Below are positions 7,772-15,419 of a DNA stretch of 40,292 nt, piece by piece. The translations under genes were made by a program, and so were the position numbers. A model generated the notes under the pieces. That model was not told the origin of the DNA, did no database searches, and saw only the letters and a program-made list of their open reading frames with translations. The stretch is from Bacteroidetes bacterium GWC2_46_850 (lineage in GTDB: Bacteria; Bacteroidota; Bacteroidia; Bacteroidales; Dysgonomonadaceae), in NCBI GenBank assembly GCA_001768325.1, contig MENQ01000005.1, positions 1 through 40,292 on the forward strand, written 5' to 3'. Position 1 is the stretch's first letter. Each line of letters begins with the position of its first letter.

Positions 7772-7836
7772 ATTGCACTCTTTGGCAAAGCTTTGGTTTT
7801 AGCGTGGGCTCGTGGGGCTTTGCCAATGTGTGCAAT
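7772..7836. repeat. Dispersed 65-70 bp repeat, copy 2
   Basis: This is the direct diverged copy of 374-442. Internal inverted parts CTTTGGCAAAGC and GCTTTGCCAA, and the complementary ends ATTGCAC/GTGCAAT, allow a long hairpin. It lies between the AraC gene and the attC-like site A, mirroring the placement of copy 1 next to site B. Confidence 0.55.
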
Positions 7837-7989
7837 GTGGGTGGGGTTTCCTTCTTCTTTTTTTGCCGGGGGAAGAAAAAAACAAAATAAATTTCCATCA
7901 AATTTGCACTGTCCTGTCAAAAAGCTAAATCCTTTCTATTTTCAATTTATCACTATCGTATCTGTCTGCTCGTCTGTCTTTTTACACTT
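7837..7989. other. Intergenic stretch, no gene seen
   Basis: It is AT-rich with poly-A/poly-T runs. A 15-base direct repeat with one mismatch (ATCAAATTTGCAgTG at 7744-7758, ATCAAATTTGCAcTG at 7897-7911) brackets the hairpin repeat above. No ORF with plausible coding character is evident. Confidence 0.4.
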
Positions 7990-8121
7990 GTTGCCAACGG
8001 TTGGCGGTATGAAAAGTTGCCGATTGCGGGCGATTTCCTGTCAAGATACACAAAAGTTGAAGCGAGCTACAACCCTTGAATAGCCTACTGTCCCGGCAAT
8101 TTTTTATACCGCGTGTTGAAC
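7990..8121 (-). repeat. attC-like imperfect hairpin site, copy A
   Basis: This 132-bp site has the outer elements GTTGCCAAC (7990-7998) and GTTGAAC (8115-8121). The inverted stems are GCGGTAT (8004-8010)/ATACCGC (8106-8112) and TTGCCG (8017-8022)/CGGCAA (8094-8099). The stems and part of the loop (TTCCTGTCAAG) are shared with 84-214 in the same orientation. Read on the minus strand it begins GTTCAAC and ends GTTGGCA. The end that borders the sulfur block (GTTGGCAAC on the minus strand) is complementary to the first arm of site B (GTTGCCAAC), as expected of an integron cassette boundary. Confidence 0.6.
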
Positions 8122-8177
8122 TAAACCCGCATCCGCGAGTAGCATTTGACAAAAGTACCTGATTCTTTGTATATTCG

Positions 8178-9125
8178 ATGATTTTTCACCACAAAAAATG
8201 TCCGAATATGAGAAAGAAATCAGGTTTTACTTTTGTCGAGCAGGCCATTGTGCTTGTTCCTGAGTTTGAAACGGTTGTCCACAAACTGGAACAACAAGTC
8301 ACGTTACGGGGGCAGAGTCGGAGTACCTTACAAAACTACATCCGCCGAATTGCCCTTTTTGTCATTCATTTTGGCAAACTTCCCGAGAAGATTGATCCAG
8401 AAGAGATCAATGAATACCTGGCCGCATTGGCGCGTGATCCCCGATCTCCCTCGCGAAGCAGTTTTAAGCATATGGTGTACGGGTTGCGCTATTATTATCG
8501 CCTGTTGGGTATGAACCGCGAAGCCATCGCTCTGCCTTCACTTAAAAAAGATTCAAAGCTGCCCGTGATACTGAACCGGCAAGAACTCAAAGAGTTGTTC
8601 GCGGCACCCACGCTGCTCAAACAACGGATCGTACTCACATTGATTTATTCGGCCGGATTGAGAGGACAGGAGGTAATTAACCTGAAGATCTCAGATATCG
8701 ACTTTGAGCGTAAAACCATCCATATCCGTCAGAGCAAGTACAAGAAAGATCGCGTTGTTCCATTGGCCGGCAGCATGGCCATTGGTTTAAAAAAGTACCT
8801 CAAAGCCGAAAACCCTCATCTCTGGTTGTTCAACGGTAAAGAACCTGACGGTCGATACAGCGTGCGCGGTCTCTCCTGGGTGATGCGTGAGAACCTCAAA
8901 AAGACATCCATCACAAAAGAGGTGAACCTGCATTCACTGCGGCACTCGTATGCCACCCACCTGCTTGAACAGGGGCTGAACATTGTTACCCTGAAAGAGT
9001 TGCTTGGCCATGCCGATATCACCACCACCATGATCTACCTTCATGTAGCTCAATGTCCCCTCATTAAACCACACAGTCCACTGGATTCCTTGTATAACTT
9101 CACTAAAAATGAGAACAAGGTTTGA
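8178..9125 (+). CDS. Tyrosine recombinase of the IS91-type element
   Basis: The 315-residue protein has an N-terminal SAM-like core-binding domain (about 30-115) and a complete C-terminal catalytic domain. The catalytic series is Arg in SAGLRGQE, Lys in QSKYKKDR, HSLRHSYATH, His in LLGHAD and the Tyr nucleophile in TTMIYLHV. It ends with SPLDSL, a tail similar to the NPLDNL of the recombinase at 11639-12775. The gene overlaps the transposase start by 17 bases, as in IS91 elements that carry an upstream recombinase ORF. I kept the ATG at 8178; the next ATG (8208) is an equally possible start. It may resolve or target the transposition product. Confidence 0.88.
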   Translation: MIFHHKKCPNMRKKSGFTFVEQAIVLVPEFETVVHKLEQQVTLRGQSRSTLQNYIRRIALFVIHFGKLPEKIDPEEINEYLAALARDPRSPSRSSFKHMVYGLRYYYRLLGMNREAIALPSLKKDSKLPVILNRQELKELFAAPTLLKQRIVLTLIYSAGLRGQEVINLKISDIDFERKTIHIRQSKYKKDRVVPLAGSMAIGLKKYLKAENPHLWLFNGKEPDGRYSVRGLSWVMRENLKKTSITKEVNLHSLRHSYATHLLEQGLNIVTLKELLGHADITTTMIYLHVAQCPLIKPHSPLDSLYNFTKNENKV

Positions 9126-10281
9126 ACTGGCCGATGTGGTTCATCGGTTTGCTCCTTCACTGCATGACCGCGGAAAGCTTACTCCCCTTCAAGAAAAGGT
9201 GTTTGCTAAAATTGCACTTTGTAGAACCGCCGCCCTTGGCGGACACGAGGAGGCATGTGACAACTGCGGCACGATCCGTTATAGCTATAACAGTTGTGGC
9301 GACAGGCATTGTCCCAAATGCCAGGCAGCCAGACAAGCCTTCTGGGTTGACGAGCTGGTGCAAGGCACACTGCCCGTGAGGCACTATCATATTGTTTTCA
9401 CTGTGCCCGACCATTTGAATGTCCTTTGTCTGCATAATGGAAGGATGTTCTACAACCTGCTTTTTTCAGCCGTGTGGCACACCCTGAACAGCTTTGGATA
9501 CTCGCATTATGGTGTGGAAACCGGAGCAATAGCCGTGCTTCACACATGGGGGCAGAACCTCTCACTACATCCGCATATCCATTGTATCGTCCCGGCTGCC
9601 GGATACTCCCTTGATGGCCGATGGAAAAATATCGGTCATGGAGGGAAGTTCCTTTATCCTGTTCGTCAGTTGAGCAGTGCGTTTAAAGCCAGGTTCCTGG
9701 ACAGCCTCAAACGTGCTTTGCGTAAACAAAACAAGTTGGCGTTCTTCAATGACCAGATTCAGCGTGCATATGGCACTCCCTGGGTGGTTCATTGTGAGCC
9801 CTCGATGGCAAGTGTCGAACATGTGGTGAGATACCTGGGGCAATATACCCATCGGGTCGCCATCACTAACCAGCGTATCGTGAATGTCTCTGATGAAAAA
9901 GTGACCTTCATTGCCAAAGATTACCGACAGGGAGCGGCTAAAAAGTACATCACTCTCGGTGGTGTGGAGTTCCTGCGCAGATTTGCCCAGCACATACTCC
10001 CACGCAGATTTGTAAAGATCCGACGTTACGGTATCTACAACCACACGGTGAAACGGAATCTGGGACTCAGGTTCAGGGTAGAAGATGAATCCGAAGGCAA
10101 TAACAAATCAAAATCCCGGAAAACGATTGAATCGAACATTGATCGTTTCGTAAGACTTACCGGCATCAATCCTTGCCATTGTCCGGTGTGTAAAACGGGT
10201 CAGATGATTAGAATCAGAAAACTTCCACCGATACGTTCTCCACCGGAAACTATCTGTGAACAGACTCATCCCCAACTTTAA
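9109..10281 (+). CDS. IS91-family (HUH, Y2) transposase
   Basis: This 390-residue rolling-circle transposase has an N-terminal zinc ribbon (CDNCGTIRYSYNSCGDRHCPKCQ, residues about 50-72). The HUH nuclease motif is HPHIHCIVP at about 155-163 and the tyrosine region is YLGQYTHRVAITNQRI at about 243-258. Near the C terminus is a second cysteine cluster (CHCPVCKTG). The length is normal and no frameshift is visible, so it is probably functional. It starts inside the recombinase gene end, suggesting translational coupling. Confidence 0.93.
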   Translation: MRTRFELADVVHRFAPSLHDRGKLTPLQEKVFAKIALCRTAALGGHEEACDNCGTIRYSYNSCGDRHCPKCQAARQAFWVDELVQGTLPVRHYHIVFTVPDHLNVLCLHNGRMFYNLLFSAVWHTLNSFGYSHYGVETGAIAVLHTWGQNLSLHPHIHCIVPAAGYSLDGRWKNIGHGGKFLYPVRQLSSAFKARFLDSLKRALRKQNKLAFFNDQIQRAYGTPWVVHCEPSMASVEHVVRYLGQYTHRVAITNQRIVNVSDEKVTFIAKDYRQGAAKKYITLGGVEFLRRFAQHILPRRFVKIRRYGIYNHTVKRNLGLRFRVEDESEGNNKSKSRKTIESNIDRFVRLTGINPCHCPVCKTGQMIRIRKLPPIRSPPETICEQTHPQL

Positions 10282-10565
10282 CTATCAGACCTGAATGCGC
10301 CTAAAGGTGCACAGGGCAGGGTATGTCATCTTGTTAACAATAAGCGATCACAGAACCTTCTATTAATCCTGATTGATCCGAAAAGCCTATACCGTAAAGC
10401 ACAAAAACCTGCAAAATGTCAAAGATCGCTTGTTTATTTTACTGTCAGAAAGTATAAAAACCTTCGTTAAGTACATAGCACTTGATATCGGTGGGTGTAG
10501 TTCAACACCGACTCATCGCTGGGTCGTGCCGACCGCTCAGAGTCCTATTTATTAGCGGGTCGTTG
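10282..10565. other. IS right end and cassette junction, non-coding
   Basis: This stretch contains the post-transposase hairpin and the probable IS end near 10499. It also holds GTTCAAC (10500-10506) within a 5-bp stem GGTGT/ACACC. A longer imperfect hairpin follows (GACTC 10510-10514 with GAGTC 10540-10544, and inner GGTCG 10522-10526 with CGACC 10530-10534). Next comes TTAGCGGGTCGTTG (10552-10565), which is the inverted counterpart of CAATGCCCGCTAA at 11471-11483. The part from 10500 on may be a short attC-like site for the NmrA cassette. Confidence 0.45.
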
Positions 10566-11426
10566 TTATTTTCCCAATTGTTGTTTAATATAGTTTTCAA
10601 AGTCAGTTTTTAAGGTTATTGTACTGTTTGGATATTCTGGTGAAGTCAAACCGTCAACAACTGCTTTTGTCATATCGCACAAATTGTCTGCAGTATTGTT
10701 TGTAAAGCCAACTGATAATAAAGTTTCTTTCCATTTGTCACTTGCTATTGATTGCGTGAAAACATCTTTTTTGAATACCGTTGAAAATATCTTAGCAATG
10801 TCAAGCGAACTATATTTCGTTGCCCCCACTAATTCGTAAACTGTAGTTTTTGGCTGTCCTAATGGTTTAGCAATAACATCAGCAATAAAGTCTGCCAAGT
10901 CAAGAGGGGAATGCATTTCAACTTTTAGGTCCTCAGGAAAAAATGTCGGAAGTACGCCATACTGTTCTATTGTTGATAAGTATCCCAGCCAATTACTAAA
11001 ATAATATGAAGGTCGTATGATAATTTTTTCTATGTTAAAATCGTCAAACTGTTTTTCCAATAGCTGGGACATTAAAATGTTTCCTGTCTTACCCTCAATG
11101 TGAGCACCAATGCAAGACAAAATAACTATTCTCTGTATTTTGTTTTCTTCAACTGCTTTCTTGTAATTTTCAATTATATTTTTAGTGTCCTTAATTATGT
11201 CATTAGAACTCGGATTTTCAGGTGTCAAAAGAAATGCAGTTGTTCCACCTTTAAAAGCGTTTACAACTTGGTCTAAATTAAACAAGTCTGCGTGGCGTAC
11301 TTTAAAATTTTCATCTTTTACCTTTTCAGGGTTTCGTACAACGGCTATCGCAGGAATTCCTTTGTCTAAAAGTCTTTTTGTCAAATGAGAGCCTATTTGT
11401 CCTGATGCTCCTACAATTATGTTCAT
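10566..11426 (-). CDS. NmrA-like NAD(P)-binding oxidoreductase
   Basis: This 286-residue Rossmann protein of the atypical SDR class starts MNIIVGASGQIGSHLTKRLLDKG, with the dinucleotide-binding motif VGASGQIGSH at residues 5-14. Other features are FKVRHADLFNLDQVVNAFKGGTTAFLLTP, RIVILSCIGAH and IIRPSYYFSNWLG. The family includes quinone reductases and redox-sensing regulators such as NmrA and QorB-like proteins; the substrate here is unknown. It stands alone between the recombinase and the IS91 element. Its flanks carry inverted copies of CCCGCTAA (10552-10559 and 11476-11483), consistent with a single-gene cassette. No -7 promoter motif is visible directly upstream. Confidence 0.85.
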   Translation of the reverse strand: MNIIVGASGQIGSHLTKRLLDKGIPAIAVVRNPEKVKDENFKVRHADLFNLDQVVNAFKGGTTAFLLTPENPSSNDIIKDTKNIIENYKKAVEENKIQRIVILSCIGAHIEGKTGNILMSQLLEKQFDDFNIEKIIIRPSYYFSNWLGYLSTIEQYGVLPTFFPEDLKVEMHSPLDLADFIADVIAKPLGQPKTTVYELVGATKYSSLDIAKIFSTVFKKDVFTQSIASDKWKETLLSVGFTNNTADNLCDMTKAVVDGLTSPEYPNSTITLKTDFENYIKQQLGK

Positions 11427-11638
11427 ATTTTTCTCTTTTTAAGTTGTCAATTCTGTCGTGAGTCTTTTTACAATGCCCGCTAACGTTTGTGTATACGCAA
11501 TTGTATTGCGTATACATTTCATATATGCTTCCTGTTTGTTTTTATAATATTCATATTATAAGTACTTTATGAAAATTGTCTGTTTTTTATGCAATTGCGC
11601 ATACAGTACTTCAAAATTACTCTTCATAGTTTGTTTTC
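11427..11638. repeat. Recombination-site-like hairpin region beside the recombinase gene
   Basis: CAATGCCCGCTAAC (11471-11484) is followed by a perfect 12-bp inverted repeat (11490-11501 with 11505-11516, 3-base loop). The arm TATACGCAATTG (11492-11503) can alternatively pair with CAATTGCGCATA at 11592-11603, with one mismatch, enclosing about 88 bases. It lies between the recombinase stop and the first cassette gene, the expected place for an attI-like or first attC-like site in a reverse integron. The role is inferred. Confidence 0.45.
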
Positions 11639-12775
11639 TTATATATCAAGATTATCCAACGGGTTTTTTATCTGATCAAATCCTTTGGTTGTGATATGGG
11701 TATATATTTCAGTTGTTTTACTACTGGCGTGACCCAGTAGCTCCTGAATGTACCGTAAATCTGTACCTGATTCGAGCAGGTGCGTAGCAAACGAATGACG
11801 CAACGAATGTACGGAAATATTTTTACTGATACCAACTTTCTTCAGAGCATTTTTTAATATATTTTGAACACTTCGGGTTGAATACTGCCCTCCATTTGCC
11901 CCCTCAAACAACCATTCCCTAGGTTTGTATTCTTTCACATAGATTCGTAATGTCTCCAATGTTTTATTCCCAAGTAAAGTATATCTGTCTTTTTTCCCTT
12001 TTCCTTGTTCCACACGTATCTGCATTCTTTTGCTGTCGATATCCTTAATTCTCAGGTTAGTAAGCTCACTGATGCGCAAACCGGCCGAATAGATTGTCAT
12101 TATGATTGCTTTGTGTTTCAGGTTATTGATTGACTTCAAAATGGCTGCTACCTCTTCGGTGCTCAGCACTTCAGGCAATAACTTTTCTTTTCGTGGACGA
12201 TCGATCTGATAAACTTTGCGTGGTCCTCTCAATACTTTTTCATAATAAAACTTGATAGCATTGATGCTTTGGTTTTGATAGGATGTGGAGACATTTCGTT
12301 CGTTCACCAGGTATTGCAGAAAATCAACAATCATCGATTCAGAAATATTACGAATCTCTACCTCCTCATAATAATTGATGAACTCGCCAAATAAATCGGT
12401 GTATACCTTGATTGTATTATTACTGTACCGGAGTTCTTTCAGTTTGTCCACATAACTCTGCGGACAATTTCGATAGTGCCGGTGCTCTTTCTTTGATTTG
12501 CGGGGTTGCAACTTTAGTTTGTTTTCTTCGTGATATAAGAACTGAAGTTCATGTAGACTGGCTATTCGTTTTATTTCAGCCAGGTACTTCTCAGAAAAGG
12601 GTACCTCCCAACATTTTCTGACAGGATTCCAGGAGCATATTGGGATTTTCTTAAGTTTTCCTGTGATAGTCTGGTTATAGCTGAAGTACAGACGCAATGT
12701 TCTATGTGACACATTGATAACCAATATGTCTTTTTTTGTGTATTCAGGTGGCGCTATGGATCTGTTATCTTTCAA
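11639..12775 (-). CDS. Tyrosine recombinase (integron-integrase-like, IntI insertion absent)
   Basis: The 378-residue protein has an N-terminal extension of about 100 residues (rich in basic and aromatic residues, KSKKEHRHYRNCP). A core-binding domain follows (SYVDKLKELRYSNNTIKVYTD through YEKVLRGPRK) and then a full catalytic domain: Arg in SAGLRISEL, Lys in GKGKKDRYTLL, HSLRHSFATH, LLGHAS, and Tyr in TTEIYTHI. The stretch between the Lys and HSLRH is about 65-70 residues, shorter than in true IntI, so the IntI-specific insertion is missing. The C terminus ends NPLDNL, like IntI tails. It is transcribed toward the cassette-like blocks. A minus-strand TAAATTTG (12796-12803) lies upstream. Confidence 0.88.
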   Translation of the reverse strand: MKDNRSIAPPEYTKKDILVINVSHRTLRLYFSYNQTITGKLKKIPICSWNPVRKCWEVPFSEKYLAEIKRIASLHELQFLYHEENKLKLQPRKSKKEHRHYRNCPQSYVDKLKELRYSNNTIKVYTDLFGEFINYYEEVEIRNISESMIVDFLQYLVNERNVSTSYQNQSINAIKFYYEKVLRGPRKVYQIDRPRKEKLLPEVLSTEEVAAILKSINNLKHKAIIMTIYSAGLRISELTNLRIKDIDSKRMQIRVEQGKGKKDRYTLLGNKTLETLRIYVKEYKPREWLFEGANGGQYSTRSVQNILKNALKKVGISKNISVHSLRHSFATHLLESGTDLRYIQELLGHASSKTTEIYTHITTKGFDQIKNPLDNLDI

Positions 12776-13052
12776 TCGTATAGCTTTACATCCTGCAAAT
12801 TTAGTTAATTTATTCCTATTTACCTGTAAATATCTGTGCTTTTTCTTTGTATTGATGTAAATAAATGTGAATAAACTTCTTTTGCGAAATAGGCATGAGA
12901 CAGCGATGGTTCAGACGAAGAACTGTGACGATAGAAAAAAGTCAACAATAATATAGAATTAGTATAAAATAGGGCGATAAAAAAACATATCGGGATAATT
13001 GTTGTCCTGTTGGTTTAATTCTGTTATTTTTGCATCTTTAAAATAGATAGGT
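12776..13052. promoter_or_regulatory. Divergent promoter region, recombinase and XRE-cupin gene
   Basis: The minus-strand TAAATTTG at 12796-12803 is placed to drive the recombinase. On the plus strand TATTTTTG (13025-13032), with TTG at 13002-13004 (20-base spacing), fits a Bacteroidota promoter for the gene at 13053. The stretch also marks the change from AT-rich accessory DNA to the more GC-rich core. No gene is seen in it. Confidence 0.5.
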
Positions 13053-13616
13053 ATGAGTGCTGTCACGGAAAAAATTAAGATATTATGTGCCGACAGGAAC
13101 ATGTCGGCAGAGGAACTGGCGGCCGGGGCGGGGCTTACTGTAGAACAAGTGAAGCGTATCTGTGAAAGCGACCGTATTCCATCTCTGGCGTCTCTGATTA
13201 AGATTGCCCGTGCACTGGGGGTGCGACTGGGTACCTTTCTCGATGATAGTGAAGAGAATGGACCGGTTCTCAACCGTAACAATGAGACCAAGAGGCCGGT
13301 AACTTTTACCAGTCAGCATAATAGTAGCAATTCTCACATGGATTTTATTTCGCTGGCTGCCAGCAAGGCGGGGCGAAACATGGAGCCTTTTCTTATTCAT
13401 ATTCAGGCAGGAAATGGTCACGAGTGCTCTTCGACTCACGAGGGTGAGGAGTTCCTTTTTGTGTTGGAAGGCTCAATCAGAGTGCAGTACGGTAGCGAGA
13501 GCTACCTCTTGCAACAGGGCGATAGCATCTATTATGATTCTATTGTGGATCACCTGGTCACGGCCAACGACGCGACAGGAGCCAGAATTCTGGCAGTGGT
13601 CTATTCTCCGGCATAA
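13053..13616 (+). CDS. XRE-family regulator with C-terminal cupin domain
   Basis: The 187-residue protein has an N-terminal helix-turn-helix (residues about 5-65: CADRNMSAEELAAGAGLTVEQVKRICESDRIPSLASLIKIARALGVRL) and a C-terminal cupin_2 domain (about 110-185: HEGEEFLFVLEGSIRVQYG, LQQGDSIYYDSIVDHLV). The layout matches one-component regulators of metabolite-responsive genes. It is followed after 116 bases by the acyl-CoA ligase gene on the same strand, a common pairing in Bacteroidales, so it probably controls that gene. The likely ligand is a small acid or acyl compound bound by the cupin; this is not demonstrated. Confidence 0.9.
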   Translation: MSAVTEKIKILCADRNMSAEELAAGAGLTVEQVKRICESDRIPSLASLIKIARALGVRLGTFLDDSEENGPVLNRNNETKRPVTFTSQHNSSNSHMDFISLAASKAGRNMEPFLIHIQAGNGHECSSTHEGEEFLFVLEGSIRVQYGSESYLLQQGDSIYYDSIVDHLVTANDATGARILAVVYSPA

Positions 13617-13732
13617 GGTATAATTCTTTACATGAAGGATACAGTTTTATGAGCCGGTTACTTGCACCGGAGCCTGCAAACACGCTTTGCGGGCATACTT
13701 CCCAATAGTTAATACTGTTTTTTTTATCACAA

Positions 13733-15400
13733 ATGACATACAAATCTGAACCTGTTCTTTCCGAGAGAACACTGGGCGACTGGCTGGAGTACTGGGCCAA
13801 AGAAACGCCGAACAAGGAATATATTGTTTATTCGGACCGGGACCTTCGTTTCACCTGGCAAAAGTTCAACGAACGGGTGGATCATATGGCAAAGGGACTG
13901 ATTGCCATTGGGGTGACACGAGGCACCCACGTGGGTATCTGGGCACAGAACGTGCCGGACTGGCTTACGTTCCTTTACGCGACAGCCAAGATTGGGGCGG
14001 TGGCGGTGACGGTCAACACGAGCTACCGCACGGAGGAGTTGCGCTACCTGATGCAAAACTCCGATATGCATACGCTCTGCATGACAGACGGGGTACCAGG
14101 AAGCAACTACACCGACATCATCTATGAGCTGGTGCCGGAACTGAAAACAACACAGCGGGGGAAACTGAAATCGGACCTCTTCCCGGAACTGAAAAACATG
14201 GTCTACATTGGTCAGGAGAAATATCGGGGGATGTATAACACGGCTGAAATCCTCCTGCTGGGAAAGAACGTGCCGGACAACGAATTCAACAGGCTGCGGT
14301 CGCTCACTACTTGTCATGATGTGGTGAACATACAGTATACCTCCGGTACGACGGGTTTCCCGAAAGGGGTGATGCTCACCCACCACAACATCGCCAACAA
14401 CGGCTACCTCACAGGCATACACATGCAGTTTACGCCGGAAGACAAATGCTGCATCTGTGTGCCACTGTTTCACTGCTTTGGCGTGGTGCTGGCGACCATG
14501 TGCTGCCTCACGCACGGCAGCACCCAGGTAATGGTGGAGCGGTTCGATCCGCTGGTCACGCTGGCATCGGTACACAAGGAGCGATGCACCGTGCTGCATG
14601 GGGTACCGACAATGTTTATCGCCCAGCTGAATCATCCGATGTTCAGCTTGTTCGATATGCATTCACTGCGCACGGGCATCATGGCGGGCGCTCTCTGTCC
14701 GGAGGAGCTGATGCGACAGGTGAACGAGAAGATGTTCATGGAGCTGACCAGCGTGTACGGGATGACGGAGACGTCGCCGGGAATGACGCAGACGCGGGTG
14801 GATGATCCGTTCGATGTGCGTTGCACCACGGTGGGGCGTGCGTATGAGTTCACCGAGGTGAAGGTGCTGAACCCGGAGACGGGAGAGGAGTGTCCCGTGG
14901 ACGTGCAGGGAGAGATATGCTGCAGGGGCTACAACGTGATGAAGGGCTACTACAAAAACCCGGAAGCTACAGCACAGGTGATTGATGCCAACGGCTTTAT
15001 GCACTCGGGCGACCTGGGTGTGAAGGATGAGCATGGCAACTATCGCATCACCGGGCGCATCAAGGATATGATCATCAGGGGAGGGGAGAACATCTCCCCA
15101 AAGGAGGTGGAGGACTACCTCTACCGCATGCCGGGCGTCCGCGATGTGCAGGTGGTGGCGGTGGCCTCGGAGCGTTATGGCGAGGATGTGGGCGCCTTCA
15201 TCATCCAGAAGGAGGACTTCAACCTCACCACGGAAGATGTACGCGACTACTGCAAGGGACACATCGCCAAATACAAGATCCCGCGCTATGTCTTCTTTGT
15301 GGATAGTTTCCCGCTAACGGGCAGCGGCAAGATTCAAAAGTTCCGCCTTCGTGAGATGGCGTTGGAGCTGTGCAGGATGGAAGGAATTGAGATTCTGTAG
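13733..15400 (+). CDS. AMP-forming acyl-CoA ligase (fatty-acid type)
   Basis: This 555-residue ANL-superfamily enzyme should activate a carboxylic acid with ATP and couple it to CoA. Motifs are the P-loop [16 protein letters not shown] at about residue 203, [10 protein letters not shown] near 342, the ATP-binding [40 protein letters not shown] near 420-460, and the C-terminal lysine region [15 protein letters not shown] near 530. The length is normal for medium/long-chain acyl-CoA synthetases. The specific acid is not clear. The gene follows the XRE-cupin regulator and has no other partner; the next gene is convergent. Confidence 0.92.
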   Translation: MTYKSEPVLSERTLGDWLEYWAKETPNKEYIVYSDRDLRFTWQKFNERVDHMAKGLIAIGVTRGTHVGIWAQNVPDWLTFLYATAKIGAVAVTVNTSYRTEELRYLMQNSDMHTLCMTDGVPGSNYTDIIYELVPELKTTQRGKLKSDLFPELKNMVYIGQEKYRGMYNTAEILLLGKNVPDNEFNRLRSLTTCHDVVNIQYTSGTTGFPKGVMLTHHNIANNGYLTGIHMQFTPEDKCCICVPLFHCFGVVLATMCCLTHGSTQVMVERFDPLVTLASVHKERCTVLHGVPTMFIAQLNHPMFSLFDMHSLRTGIMAGALCPEELMRQVNEKMFMELTSVYGMTETSPGMTQTRVDDPFDVRCTTVGRAYEFTEVKVLNPETGEECPVDVQGEICCRGYNVMKGYYKNPEATAQVIDANGFMHSGDLGVKDEHGNYRITGRIKDMIIRGGENISPKEVEDYLYRMPGVRDVQVVAVASERYGEDVGAFIIQKEDFNLTTEDVRDYCKGHIAKYKIPRYVFFVDSFPLTGSGKIQKFRLREMALELCRMEGIEIL

Positions 15401-15419
15401 TCAATCCCTTTCAACTGCC

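Larger units (their letters stand above)
8122..10499 (+). mobile_element. IS91-family element with its own tyrosine recombinase
   Basis: The element encodes a tyrosine recombinase and an overlapping HUH transposase. I place its right end just before GTTC at 10500-10503 because IS91-family ori ends abut GTTC or CTTG. The left end is near 8122, directly after the GTTGAAC of site A; this boundary is approximate. A small hairpin (stem TGCGCC 10296-10301 with GGTGCA 10306-10311) follows the transposase gene and may belong to the replication-origin end. No target duplication is expected for this rolling-circle family. Confidence 0.65.

Noticed and set aside
1-12800. Integrative conjugative element
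   Set aside because: No relaxase, conjugation (Tra) or replication genes are present; only recombinases and an IS91-type transposase are found.
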